Numbered from the stretch's first letter, positions 8,024 to 16,462 are shown. The stretch is DNA of 64,000 nucleotides from Aldehydirespirator sp965116965 (GCA_965116965.1 OZ220743.1:434001-498000); one strand, 5' to 3'. The notes: a model not told the origin generated them from the letters alone. Numbers and translations: made by a program.

Positions 8024-8624
8024 ATCGCCTGCCTTCGAGAGTCCGGTTGTGCGGAACTACGAGTTCTCCTCCGGTGGCCCGCTCATGCTTACCGATGCCA
8101 GCCCCACCACCAAGTGGCTGGTGCGGGGCGAGGTCGGAGGCGAGGCCGCCGAGCGGATGGACGCGCCGTTCGGGTCGTCCCGGGACGCAGGGGGCGGCGC
8201 GTGCGTGCTGGGCTCCAGGCCCGGAGAGTGGATCGTCTTGGGGCCCGCCGACGCGGTGGCCGAGGTGGTGGCCGGCCTCGACGGGTTGGACTCGTCCGAG
8301 TTCGTGACCGCTCTCGACTGGACTCACGGCCGGGCCCTCTTCCTGGTCTCCGGGACGGACGCGCCCCGGATGCTCGAGAAGGTGTGCAGCCTCGACTGGT
8401 CCGACGCGATGACGCCCGACGGCGCAGTGGCCTCCGCCTCGGTGGCCAAGGTCACCTGCGACATTGCCCGCTGCGACGGTGATAGCGCACCCTCGTACAT
8501 GATCTTCTGCGACCGCTCTCTCGGCCAGTACCTGTTCGATGCTCTCATCGACGCAGGTGACGAGTTCGGGCTCGCCGTCGGCCTCCCCAACGGCCAACCG
8601 GCTCCCGGCCGCAAAGTGTCCTGA
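8016..8624 (+). CDS. soxG: Sarcosine oxidase / N-methylglutamate dehydrogenase gamma-type subunit (SoxG/MgdD)
   Basis: A 202-residue SoxG-family subunit, distantly related to the GcvT fold and positioned as the last gene of the operon. Recognisable stretches are GEWIVLGPADAVAEVV and the FCDRSLGQYLFDALIDAG segment near the C terminus. The GTG start lies inside the soxA end (8-bp overlap), so translation is coupled. The stop codon TGA (8622-8624) lies inside the left terminal inverted repeat of a MITE-like element, so the last one or two residues (VS) and the stop are contributed by the insertion. The native C terminus may have been slightly different. Confidence 0.88.
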   Translation: MAESPAFESPVVRNYEFSSGGPLMLTDASPTTKWLVRGEVGGEAAERMDAPFGSSRDAGGGACVLGSRPGEWIVLGPADAVAEVVAGLDGLDSSEFVTALDWTHGRALFLVSGTDAPRMLEKVCSLDWSDAMTPDGAVASASVAKVTCDIARCDGDSAPSYMIFCDRSLGQYLFDALIDAGDEFGLAVGLPNGQPAPGRKVS

Positions 8625-8749
8625 GTCAGGAAGCCATTGCAGATGTCGCCGCCAGTTTTCTCGGGCGGTTTGTGTGCACTGAGTGTGCAGAACCAACCCA
8701 AGATTTCATGGAGGTCTGAACAAGCCGCTTGAACTTGCGACTCAGGACA
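8617..8749. mobile_element. MITE-like element, copy 1
   Basis: A 133-bp element bounded by perfect 11-bp inverted repeats (TGTCCTGAGTC / GACTCAGGACA) and flanked by AAAG on both sides, a possible 4-bp target duplication. A close homologue lies at 54049-54182 with slightly decayed ends. It has no coding capacity, as expected for a non-autonomous element. Its left end overlaps the soxG stop codon. The 342-bp gene-free stretch 8625-8966 consists of this element, one copy of the 40-bp repeat and the cytochrome gene leader. Confidence 0.7.
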
Positions 8750-8769
8750 AAAGCCGGCTTTCGCGTATC

Positions 8770-8808
8770 TTCCGCTCTTGTTCGCTACGCTCACGGGCCG
8801 CTCGGGCC
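8770..8808 (-). repeat. Dispersed 40-bp intergenic repeat, copy 1
   Basis: This is one of eight copies in the window of a conserved intergenic sequence with core GTGAGCGCAGCGAACAAGAG (here inverted, with CTACGCTCAC). The upstream part of the consensus contains AGGCCG...CGGCCT, which can pair. The copy lies between the MITE and the cytochrome c gene. Confidence 0.7.
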
Positions 8809-8966
8809 ACGGCCTCGCTCAGTTCCTCGCCTGCTTCTCGGCCCGGTCGGCCATTCGCTCGGCCTCCGGGGCAGCCAAGCGCGGCGAGACCGCCTATCCT
8901 CATGTCGCCGGGGCTCGCCGCTCCGGCGTCGTCCGGTCCGCCCCTCACCGCCGATGGAGACGCTAA

Positions 8967-9788
8967 GTGGTCGACGTACCTGAGTATCTGCTCGAACGGT
9001 CGCGTCAGCGACGGGCCGAGCTGACCGGTACGGAACCCTCAGACGCCGGCGACGCCGCGCCCGCTGGTGAAGCCCCGCCGGCCGCGGCTCCTGCGGCGGC
9101 CGTGCCCGCCCCGGCTGCGCCCGCTCCCATTCCTGAGGCCGCCCCCCCGCCGCCGCCGGAGCCGGACCCGGCCTACGTGCAGGCCGCCCGCGCTCGCAAG
9201 CGGATGCCCTACTGGGCCGCGTCGGTGATGGTGTTCCTGCCCATCTGGGCCATCTTCTACGTGGGCATGCTGGAGCCGCCCGACTCCGAGGAGCTGGTGC
9301 TGGCCGACAACGGCGCCACCGTGTACAGCACGTGCGCTTCGTGCCACGGCGCCGACGGCTCCGGCACGGCCACGGGCCGCCAGCTCAACGACGGCGAGCT
9401 GCTGCTCACCTTCGGCCCGGCGCCCGGCTTCGACGGGCTGGCCCACCACCTGTCCTGGGTGTATCTGGGCACGGCCGACACCAAGCGCCTGGGCCTCGAC
9501 TTCTACGGCAACCCGGACCGGCCCGACGGCCAGCGTGAGGTGGACAGCTTCGCCAGCGGCATGAGCGGCTTCTCCAATCTGAGCCTGGAGGACCTGGTCT
9601 CGGTGGTGTACTACGAGCGGGTCGTCCACGGCGGCCTGGACGCTGAGACGGCCGCGCTCGAGGAGGAGATGCTGCTCGCTCTGGTGGCCGATGCTCCGAC
9701 GTTCGAAACCGGCTCGCCCGACGAGATCAGCGCCCTGCTAACTGAGTCCGCTGTGGGTCACGGCATCGATCTCGCCGCCGGCGAGTAG
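8967..9788 (+). CDS. Membrane-anchored cytochrome c family protein
   Basis: This encodes 273 residues. Residues 1-70 are a hydrophilic Ala/Pro-rich cytoplasmic tail, residues about 83-103 one transmembrane helix (WAASVMVFLPIWAIFYVGML), followed by an exported domain with one heme site CASCH near residue 126. Downstream methionines (SGMSGFSNL, about 194) could give the sixth ligand. The GTG at 8967 follows a weak ribosome site. No oxidase or bc1 genes are adjacent, so its redox partner is unknown. The start side of the gene is preceded by repeats and it may be monocistronic. A role as electron acceptor for nearby dehydrogenases is possible but only inferred. Confidence 0.8.
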   Translation: MVDVPEYLLERSRQRRAELTGTEPSDAGDAAPAGEAPPAAAPAAAVPAPAAPAPIPEAAPPPPPEPDPAYVQAARARKRMPYWAASVMVFLPIWAIFYVGMLEPPDSEELVLADNGATVYSTCASCHGADGSGTATGRQLNDGELLLTFGPAPGFDGLAHHLSWVYLGTADTKRLGLDFYGNPDRPDGQREVDSFASGMSGFSNLSLEDLVSVVYYERVVHGGLDAETAALEEEMLLALVADAPTFETGSPDEISALLTESAVGHGIDLAAGE

Positions 9789-9815
9789 CCGGCCCGGCCA
9801 CCGGAGGCCCATCGA

Positions 9816-11456
9816 GTGGTCCCCGGCGACACCGCTTCCGGCGACGTCACGGCCACTTCCGAGTGGGCCGCGCTGGCCCGTCACGCCCGTGAGCTGCAAG
9901 CCGCCGGCGTGGATCTGGCGGCGCTGTTCGAGGTCGACCCCGACCGGCCGGGGCGCTGCACTTCGACCGCGGGCCAACTGGTGATCGACTGGTCCCGGCA
10001 TCTGGTCACCGATACCACTGTGGAGCTGCTGCTGGCCCTGGCCGAGCGGGCCGGGGTGGCGGCGCGGATCGAGGCGATGCTGGGGGGCGAGCCGGTCAAC
10101 GTCACGGACGGCCGAGCCGCTCTGCACACCGCCCTGCGGGCTCCGGCTGGTGAGGCCGTTGTGACCGGAGGGGTTGACGTGGCGCCGGCCATTGCCGCCG
10201 AGCATGACCGGATGGGCGCCTTCGTTCGGGCCCTGGTGGCGGGGGAGCGGCTCGGGGCGACGGGGCTGCCGATCCGCACGGTGGTGAATATCGGGATCGG
10301 CGGCTCGCAGTTGGGGCCGGCCATGGCCCACGAGGCGCTGGCCGCGTTCCGCTCCAGCGGCCTCGAGTGCCGGTTCGTGTCGAACATCGATCCGGCCGCG
10401 CTGGCTTCGGGCCTGGACGGTCTTGATCCGGCCGAGACGCTGTTCATCGTGGTGTCGAAGGGCTTCGCCACCGCCGAGACGCTGGCCAATGCCCGCGCCG
10501 CTAGGTCCTGGGCCGCGTCGGCGCTCGACGCTGGGGCCGCCGGTGATCACTTCGTGGCGGTGACCGCCAATCGGGACGCGGCGGTTGAGTTCGGCGTCGA
10601 GCCTGGCAACGTCTTCGCGACGTGGGACTGGGTCGGCGGCCGCTTCTCGATGGGGTCGGCCGCGGGTCTGGCCGTGATGGCAGCTGTCGGCGAGGAGAAC
10701 TTCGCCGCGATGCTGGCTGGGATGCGCACTATTGATGAGCACGTAGCTGCCGGGCCGGCGGACAGTGTCCCCATGCTGCTGGGCCTGCTGTCGGTGTGGT
10801 ACCGCGACTTCTGGGGGTTCCAGACGCGGGCGGTTGTGCCGTATTCGGAGAGGCTGCGGCTGTTCGGTGTCTGGTTGCAGCAGGTGATCATGGAGTCCAA
10901 CGGCAAGCGGGTCCGTCTCGACGGCAGCCCGGTGGGCTGCGAGACGGCCGAGATCGTGTGGGGAGGCCCGGGAACCGACAGCCAGCACTCCTTCCACCAG
11001 TTGTTGCACCAGGGCACCACGGCCGTGCCCACCGACTTCATCGTGATGGCCCGCCCGGATTCAGACGTCGCTGGTGTCGCCGGCGCCGCCGAACGCCACG
11101 AAGTCCTGGTGGCCAACTGTTTCGCCCAAGCCGCCGCGCTGGCCTTCGGCACGCCGACGGAGGAGGGCGACCCCCACCGCGAGCTGCCCGGCAATCGCCC
11201 GTCCACTGTCGTGATGGCGCCCGAACTCACCCCGTCGGTGCTGGGTCAGCTAGTAGCCCTATACGAGCACCAGACGGTGGTGCAGGGCGCGGTGTGGGGC
11301 ATCAACAGCTTCGACCAGTTCGGCGTAGAGCGGGGCAAGACCCTGGCCGACGCCATAGTCGACGACTTGCAGGCCGGCACCGCCCCAACCGACACCGACC
11401 ACGACCCGTCCACCAAGGCGCTGCTCGCCCAATACCACCGCCTGTGGGAGCAGTAA
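9816..11456 (+). CDS. pgi: Glucose-6-phosphate isomerase
   Basis: A 546-residue PGI of normal length, interconverting glucose 6-phosphate and fructose 6-phosphate in glycolysis and gluconeogenesis. The family signatures are the INIGIGGSQLGP-type motif (here VVNIGIGGSQLGPAMA), VSKGFATAETLAN, the glycine-rich GGRFSMGSAAGL, ESNGKRVRLDG and the active-site region GTDSQHSFHQLLHQG. The GTG at 9816 lies 27 bp after the cytochrome stop, so cotranscription is possible though functionally unrelated. The gene looks intact, with no frameshift. Confidence 0.95.
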   Translation: MVPGDTASGDVTATSEWAALARHARELQAAGVDLAALFEVDPDRPGRCTSTAGQLVIDWSRHLVTDTTVELLLALAERAGVAARIEAMLGGEPVNVTDGRAALHTALRAPAGEAVVTGGVDVAPAIAAEHDRMGAFVRALVAGERLGATGLPIRTVVNIGIGGSQLGPAMAHEALAAFRSSGLECRFVSNIDPAALASGLDGLDPAETLFIVVSKGFATAETLANARAARSWAASALDAGAAGDHFVAVTANRDAAVEFGVEPGNVFATWDWVGGRFSMGSAAGLAVMAAVGEENFAAMLAGMRTIDEHVAAGPADSVPMLLGLLSVWYRDFWGFQTRAVVPYSERLRLFGVWLQQVIMESNGKRVRLDGSPVGCETAEIVWGGPGTDSQHSFHQLLHQGTTAVPTDFIVMARPDSDVAGVAGAAERHEVLVANCFAQAAALAFGTPTEEGDPHRELPGNRPSTVVMAPELTPSVLGQLVALYEHQTVVQGAVWGINSFDQFGVERGKTLADAIVDDLQAGTAPTDTDHDPSTKALLAQYHRLWEQ

Positions 11457-11472
11457 GCGGCCCGTATGCCGC
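11457..11472. terminator. Small hairpin between convergent genes
   Basis: GCGGC-CCGTAT-GCCGC can form a 5-bp GC stem immediately after the pgi stop and just before the convergent gene at 11478. There is no T-run. It is a weak candidate for a shared terminator. Confidence 0.25.
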
Positions 11473-11477
11473 GGACT

Positions 11478-11723
11478 TCAGGCGGACTCGTCGTTGACGG
11501 CTTCTGAGGGCGGCGGGATCCCCATGTGGCCCTCCATCCGGCCCAGGCGCTCTCGTATATCACCGACGCTGCCGCTCAGTTCCCGGTAGTTCCTGTCGAT
11601 GAGGTCCCGAGTCTTGGTGCTGCCGAGGTGTTGGTAGCGCATGATCGCGACCGCAAAGACCAGTATTGGCCCGAGCACCGCCGCGATGATGGGCGCCAGG
11701 TCCGCGAGCGTAATCGTCTCCAC
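11478..11723 (-). CDS. Small single-pass membrane protein
   Basis: This encodes 81 residues. The N-terminal segment (residues 7-28, LAPIIAAVLGPILVFAVAIMRY) is a membrane helix. The rest is a charged, probably coiled-coil tail (TRDLIDRNYRELSGSVGDIRERLGRMEGHMG). Such short proteins are common and uncharacterised in actinobacteria. GTG at 11721-11723 is the likely start; upstream DNA (11740-11785) is unusually AT-rich and probably holds the promoter. I do not recognise a function. Confidence 0.6.
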   Translation of the reverse strand: METITLADLAPIIAAVLGPILVFAVAIMRYQHLGSTKTRDLIDRNYRELSGSVGDIRERLGRMEGHMGIPPPSEAVNDESA

Positions 11724-11812
11724 GCCCCGACCATAGCGTCGGATGTTCTATGATACAACTACAATATATTCTCGATAATTCTGAACACCAGAGGGCCGGA
11801 GGACAGACGGCT

Positions 11813-12961
11813 TCAGGACCAGAGCCGATCAATTTCGAGGGCTTCGTGTAGACGATCAAGAGACCACACGTCGATGCCGTCCTCGGTCCTGAAGGAACGC
11901 TGGCCGCGGTAGACGAGGATGCGGCGGGTCAGACCACCGAGATCGGCCACGGCTCGCAGACCCTTGAGCATTGCGGTGTTGTACCGTTCGGCCGCCTTGA
12001 CCTCTACGGCCAGATGCTCGCGATCTCGGGTGAGCATGAAGTCGACCTCGGCGGCGGACTCGGCGGCGGACCAGTAGCCGATGTCGTCGTAGATGCGCTG
12101 GTGCTCGTTGTGGGCTCGTATTAGCCCCAGCACCCAGCCTTCCAGCAGGGCGCCGCGCTCCTCGGCGGCCACCGGTCCGAGTTGGCGCTTGACCGCTCGC
12201 ACCAGACCGGGATCGACCCAGTACAGCTTGGGACGGCGCCGCTCCCGCACCCGGAGCTTGGCCTCGAAGGCCGGCAGTTGCACGGCCAGCAGGGTGTCGT
12301 CGAGGATCTCGAGGTAGCCGTTGACCGTGGTGCGGGCGATGCCGGCGTCGCGTGCCACCGAAGCGGCGTTCACGGTCTGGCCGTGCATCACCGCGGCCAC
12401 CGGTAGGAACCGTACGAAGCCGGACAGGTTCCGTACGGCGGCCTCGGCCCTGATCTCCTCTCGCAGGTACAGCTGGGTGTAGCTACCGAGGGCCTCTCGG
12501 CGGTCGGGTGCGGTCCATACCAGCGGGATGGTGCCGTACTGGAGGGCGTCGTCGAGATTGAAGTCATCGCCGAGCTCGGCCGCCGTCAGCGGGTGCATGG
12601 CCTTGCGCAGGGCCCGGCCGGCGAGCAGGTTGGTGCCCGCGGTCTTGAGCTTGCGGGCGCTGGAGCCCAGAAGGGCGAAGCGTACGCCTCGCCTCTCGAT
12701 CAGCCGATGGACTTCGTTGAGCAGGCTGGGGATGCGCTGGACCTCGTCCACTACCACCCATTGGCCCGGGCCGATCCCCGACAGCAGTTGCCGGAACAGC
12801 GACGGGTCGGCCAGCAGGTCGGTGAAGAGAGCCTCGTCGAGCAGGTCCAGTCGCAGAGCGTCGGGCAGGGCCCGCCGGGCCCAAGTGCTCTTGCCGACGC
12901 CCCTCATGCCAAGCAGGAAGAAGCTCTGCTCCGGCACCCGAGCCAGCCGTGTGTAGAGCAC
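11813..12961 (-). CDS. AAA+ ATPase with DUF4143 domain
   Basis: A 382-residue protein of the AAA_14/DUF4143 family. Walker A is GMRGVGKSTWARR near residues 18-30 and Walker B is WVVVDEVQRIP at about 68-78. The C-terminal DUF4143 part carries the nuclease-like EVDFMLTRDREHLAVEVKAAE segment. The family is widespread in bacterial accessory regions; its role is not established, and links to mobile or conflict systems are inferred from distribution. The GTG start at 12961 gives MLYTRLARVPEQSFFLLGMRG. It is one of three intact paralogues in the window (others at 42074 and 47771). It abuts the remains of a restriction-modification locus. Confidence 0.85.
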   Translation of the reverse strand: MLYTRLARVPEQSFFLLGMRGVGKSTWARRALPDALRLDLLDEALFTDLLADPSLFRQLLSGIGPGQWVVVDEVQRIPSLLNEVHRLIERRGVRFALLGSSARKLKTAGTNLLAGRALRKAMHPLTAAELGDDFNLDDALQYGTIPLVWTAPDRREALGSYTQLYLREEIRAEAAVRNLSGFVRFLPVAAVMHGQTVNAASVARDAGIARTTVNGYLEILDDTLLAVQLPAFEAKLRVRERRRPKLYWVDPGLVRAVKRQLGPVAAEERGALLEGWVLGLIRAHNEHQRIYDDIGYWSAAESAAEVDFMLTRDREHLAVEVKAAERYNTAMLKGLRAVADLGGLTRRILVYRGQRSFRTEDGIDVWSLDRLHEALEIDRLWS

Positions 12962-12989
12962 GCCGTCAATAATAGCTGAAAAGTGACGA

Positions 12990-13556
12990 CTATATGATCA
13001 TGAATCGATTGTCTGAGTCAGTCAGGTGGTGACAGGTCAGGCCGGGGCCGGGATCGAGCATCCCGCCGCTGGCGAGCTGCCCGTCCTTCACTGCCTGCAC
13101 GACGGCTTTCTTGAACTTGTATTCCTCCTCCATGAAGTTGACGAGGTACGGCCCCGACTTCCAGTACTCCACAGGCTCGTGGTGCTCTACGGCTTCGGCG
13201 AGGCCGCCGAAGCGCAGATAGGCGCTGAGATCGGGGGGCTTCACTGCCACCCGTGTGTCCGCCTTGCCCAGCATCCCGTCGCGGTCGGGCGTGGCCGCCA
13301 GCCGTTCCGTCCGCGCCATCACGGCGCGCAACTCGTCCTCGACTCCTCGGCAGGCGTTCTCGGCTACTTTGCCTGGGTCGGCGGAGGTCAACGCCGTCCG
13401 CAGAGCCCTGAATCGATCCTCGAGCCGCTCAACCCTGGCCGGGTCCTGGAACAGGAACGAGCAGGTGTTCAGGAAGTCCTCGTAGTGGTCGTCTCCGATC
13501 TCGTCGCTGATCGTGTACATGCGGTAGGGCGTGGCCGAAAGCAACAGCGTCCGGGT
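12990..13556 (-). pseudogene. Fragment of a SNF2/DEAH-type helicase
   Basis: An open frame of about 188 codons begins abruptly with TLLLSATPYRMYT, helicase motif III (SAT) followed by a family-typical stretch (DDHYEDFLNTCSFLF). It lacks Walker A and B upstream and all C-terminal helicase motifs. Its upstream end runs, in another frame, directly into the winged-helix ORF at 13469-13879, so an internal deletion appears to have joined the two genes. With the adjacent D12 methylase it looks like debris of a restriction-modification or defence locus. Confidence 0.65.
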
Positions 13557-13879
13557 GGCTCGTCCCGTCCTGCCCGGGCTTCGATGCTGGCCGCTCGCCG
13601 TCGGGCTTCGGCGCGCCCCGCGTCGGTGATGCGGAACCCGCCCTCGATGTGCTCCGCGAAGCCTTGCTTCACCAACGTGTCGTGGGATTTCAGGTTGCGG
13701 ACCTTTTGAGAGAAGAGATCGTCGTTGCGGCCCGCGAGGATCAGCAGATCGTCTCCCGTCGGGTTCAGCAGCGTCTTCAACCGAGCCGAGAGTTCGGTGG
13801 TCGTCATCGTTCCGTCCGCCGTCTGGTTCAGCAGCACGAGCGAAGGCAACACCAGTTGACGCTCGCTGACACGGCTCAA
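13469..13879 (-). pseudogene. Truncated winged-helix gene behind the D12 methylase
   Basis: About 100 sensible residues (MSRVSERQLVLPSL..., then DDLFSQKVRNLKSHDTLVKQGFAEHIEGGFRITDAGRAEARRR) form a winged-helix-like domain of the kind found at the N terminus of Mrr-like and other restriction endonucleases. After about residue 105 the frame becomes Arg/Thr-rich nonsense that overlaps the helicase fragment in another frame. The TTG start overlaps the methylase stop (TTGA), so this was the partner gene of the methylase. The restriction half of the system has probably been lost. The endonuclease identity is inferred from position. Confidence 0.6.
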
Positions 13880-14712
13880 TAGTTCATCACCATTGCGTGG
13901 CGGGTGTCGCGTGAGAAGCGGCCCTTGATGTTGAACCGGTAGTTGGCGTCGTACTCCAACACGGTCAGGCCCTTATCGAAATAGAGGTCTTCGATGAGGG
14001 GTGTGACCTTGCACACCAGCATGAACAGTCCGTCGAATCCGAGCAGTGCTTCCGCGAGTCTGCGCTGGTCGTCTGTGTTGAAGCCGCCGCCGACGTAGTT
14101 CGAGAAGGCCGTGTCGTAGGGGGGATCAACGAACATGAAGTCACGCGGCCCGAACTCGTGCTTGCCCAAGAAGTCCGCGAAGTCCAGCGATGACAGGTTC
14201 AGGTGCGCGAGTTTGGCCTGCACCGCCGGGCAGGTCAGGCGGCGGATCTTCGTCGCTACGGTGCCGTTGCGGCCGTAGGCGCGACCGAACGGAACGTTGA
14301 ATTCACCCTTGGAGTTGAAGCGGAACATGCCGCCGTAGGCCAGTTCCCTCAGCACGAAGAAGTCAGCGGCCCGGCAGGCATCGGTTCCGAGTTGCGCGTT
14401 GTAGCGGCTCCGGCATTCGTAGTACAGGTCTTCTCGCTGGTCGAGCGTTGAGCGCTCCCACGCAGCCAGGAAGCCGTGTATGGCGTCGAGGAAGTCGTCA
14501 TCCTGGACGGCGACCAGTTCGTGCATCAGGATCAGGTCCGGGTGCAGGTCGTTGCCCCAAGCCTCACAGTCGATGAGTCCGAAGAACACGCTGCCGCCAC
14601 CGAAGAACGGCTCGAAGTAGCGGTCATGGTCAGGCACCCGCGGCGCGATGGCGGGCAGTTCTGAGCGCTTGCCTCCGGGCCACTTGATCAGAGGAGCGCA
14701 CGGCTCTCCCAC
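13876..14712 (-). CDS. D12-class DNA adenine-N6 methyltransferase
   Basis: A 278-residue, apparently complete MethyltransfD12 protein that methylates adenine N6 using SAM. The N-terminal signature is PLIKWPGGKRSELP (residues 7-20), followed by YFEPFFGGGSVFF (SAM binding). The catalytic motif is VDPPYD near residue 196. It is probably the modification half of a type II system, because a truncated winged-helix gene and helicase fragment follow in overlap. It may now be an orphan methylase. A 23-codon leader ORF lies 9 bp upstream. The GTG start at 14712 fits the family N terminus. Confidence 0.88.
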   Translation of the reverse strand: MGEPCAPLIKWPGGKRSELPAIAPRVPDHDRYFEPFFGGGSVFFGLIDCEAWGNDLHPDLILMHELVAVQDDDFLDAIHGFLAAWERSTLDQREDLYYECRSRYNAQLGTDACRAADFFVLRELAYGGMFRFNSKGEFNVPFGRAYGRNGTVATKIRRLTCPAVQAKLAHLNLSSLDFADFLGKHEFGPRDFMFVDPPYDTAFSNYVGGGFNTDDQRRLAEALLGFDGLFMLVCKVTPLIEDLYFDKGLTVLEYDANYRFNIKGRFSRDTRHAMVMNY

Positions 14713-14721
14713 GAACTGCCC

Positions 14722-14793
14722 CTAGGCGGCTTTGTCGTCGGGCGGGACCGTGGCGGCCGTCCGCTTGGTCCGACGAATGAGACGCTCTGTCAT
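14722..14793 (-). CDS. 23-residue basic leader peptide upstream of the methylase
   Basis: The ORF encodes MTERLIRRTKRTAATVPPDD followed by KAA. It has a good ribosome site (AAGGGGTG, about 8 bp upstream of ATG) and ends 9 bp before the methylase start. It is strongly basic, with a PP motif. It may be a leader that modulates methylase translation or a small protein in its own right. No homologue is recognised by eye. Confidence 0.4.
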   Translation of the reverse strand: MTERLIRRTKRTAATVPPDDKAA

Positions 14794-15047
14794 TGACGTA
14801 TCACCCCTTGAGGCTTGGCCCCTATGGCCAGACTAACATGCATGTAACTTGAGTAGCGGCCTAGTCGGCCGACGCGGCATCGAAATCGAGCCAACCGAGC
14901 AATGACGCCGGTGCGTAGTTGTTCACTTGTCACAGTCAAGCACTGACATGCGACACGCGGGCGCCGACCCGCTGCAAGCAGCCCTTGTCGTGATGTTTGA
15001 TATTTATTCATAGGTTGTTGTCACACCCCCTGTCTAGTGTGGCAGGC

Positions 15048-15530
15048 ATGGAATCGAGGATCGAATCGGGGGCGGCCACCGGCACCGGATGTGTCGCGTG
15101 TGCTGGGGATGTGGAGGTCTCGGCTCTCAGCGATGACGAGTTGTTGGAGCGGATGACGGCGCTGGGGCGGCGGCGGTGCCGGTTGGATGCGATGTTGGCT
15201 GAGACAGCGGCGGAGATGCATCGCCGTGATGGCGGTCGGGCGGTGTCGGCTCCAATGCGTGAGAGGCTGCATGTGTCTGCCCGTCAGGCCACTGCCGAGG
15301 TGGAGCTGGCTGCTTCTTTGGGTGAGTTGCCGGCCACTTTGGAGGTTTGGCGTGCTGGGGAGATCACTGCGGGCCATGCCCGCGTGATCGCTCGGGTGGC
15401 CGTTGATCCCGATCATGTGATGAGCCGGCGTTGTTGGAGATGGCTCGGGGCTATCCGGTGGACATGTTCGCCCGCATGTCCCGCCAGTGCATGAAGCCCG
15501 GCGTGTCATCTGAGGAGCGCAACCGCCAGC
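15048..15530 (+). pseudogene. DUF222/13E12-type HNH endonuclease remnant
   Basis: The N-terminal part of a DUF222 (13E12 repeat) protein: SALSDDELLERMTALGRRRCRLDAMLAETAAEMHRRDGG, then VELAASLGELPATLEVWRAGEITAGHARVIARVAVDPDHV. A frameshift near 15418-15425 is visible because the expected continuation (DEPALLEMARGYPVDMFARMSRQ) appears in another frame. The HNH domain is missing: the frame runs into the convergent yceI gene. An inverted CACAC...GTGTG and an AT-rich promoter-like stretch precede the ATG. Such genes are often multicopy in actinobacteria and prone to decay. Confidence 0.75.
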
Positions 15531-16462
15531 ACGCGGGTGAAGAGCAGCTGGAACTCCATGATTCCGTGGTCCTCGACCGACACGACCACGGGTGCGGTCG
15601 GTGCGGTGACGCCGTAGTCGCTGAAGACCACGTCGCTGGAGCCGACGGCCACGATGATGTCGCCCACGAGCTGGGCCTGCAGGTCGAAGGCGACCCGGTT
15701 GGTGACGCCCTTGATGGTCAGGTCGCCCTCGGCCGATCCTGAGAACGGCTCGCCGTCGGCCATGCCGGCCGGCAACTCCACCGGCTCCGCCAGGGTGAAT
15801 ATCGCCTTGGGGAACTCGCTGGTGTTCAGCGCCCCGTAGATTCTGCCGTCGCGGAAGCTGTTGTCGGTTCGAAGCGTCGACATGGTCACCTCCACGGTGG
15901 CCGCCACCAGCGCCGTGTCGCTCAACTCGATCGAGCCCGCAACGTCGGCAGTGCGGCCCACCGCGGTGAAGTCGCCGATGCTGTTCAGCACCTCGTCCAC
16001 CCGGAACCCGGCGAAGCTCACCGTCGGCTCGCCCTGGAGGTCGCCGGCGTCGTCGGCCACCTGCACGGTCCACACTCCGCCCAGGCCACCGTATGAGCCC
16101 GCCGTCTGATCCTCCGACGCTGCATCAGCGTCGCTGTCGGTGTCAGCCGCGCCTTCGACGGCGGTGTTCGTTGTGGTGACGGTCTCGTCTAATGCATCAC
16201 TCGATGTGCTGCTGGAGTCTTGGCCCTCATTGGTGGATGTGCCTGTCGACGATGCGTCAGGGCTGTCGTCGGTGGATGTGTCTGCCGAGGGCGTGTCGGC
16301 GCTGTCGCCGGTTGCGTCGGCTGCTTCGATCCGAGCCACCGTCGTCTCCAGGTCGACCGCCTCGGGGGCTTCGTCCCGGGTCAGGAGATACACCGCCACC
16401 ACGGCAACAACCAGCACTACAACGGCCACCACTGCGCCAATGACGATCTTCGTTCGTTTCAT
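15506..16462 (-). CDS. Membrane-anchored YceI-family protein
   Basis: This encodes 318 residues. A membrane helix or signal anchor spans about residues 6-28. A Ser/Thr/Asp-rich linker follows (about 45-120). A YceI lipocalin-like domain occupies about 125-310 (VWTVQVADDAG...ALNTSEFPKAIFTLAEP...GDLTIKGVTNRVAF). YceI proteins bind polyisoprenoids and are often induced by stress. The usual family ending is MEFQLLFTR; the extra VLAVALLR here is read from DUF222 pseudogene DNA, so the 3' end has been rearranged. Its ATG overlaps the hemL stop (ATGA), so it is the last gene of the heme block. Confidence 0.85.
   Translation of the reverse strand: MKRTKIVIGAVVAVVVLVVAVVAVYLLTRDEAPEAVDLETTVARIEAADATGDSADTPSADTSTDDSPDASSTGTSTNEGQDSSSTSSDALDETVTTTNTAVEGAADTDSDADAASEDQTAGSYGGLGGVWTVQVADDAGDLQGEPTVSFAGFRVDEVLNSIGDFTAVGRTADVAGSIELSDTALVAATVEVTMSTLRTDNSFRDGRIYGALNTSEFPKAIFTLAEPVELPAGMADGEPFSGSAEGDLTIKGVTNRVAFDLQAQLVGDIIVAVGSSDVVFSDYGVTAPTAPVVVSVEDHGIMEFQLLFTRVLAVALLR

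Noticed and set aside
3501..8624. Monomeric sarcosine oxidase plus unrelated genes
   Set aside because: All four heterotetramer subunits are present in canonical order with overlaps, so it is one complex.
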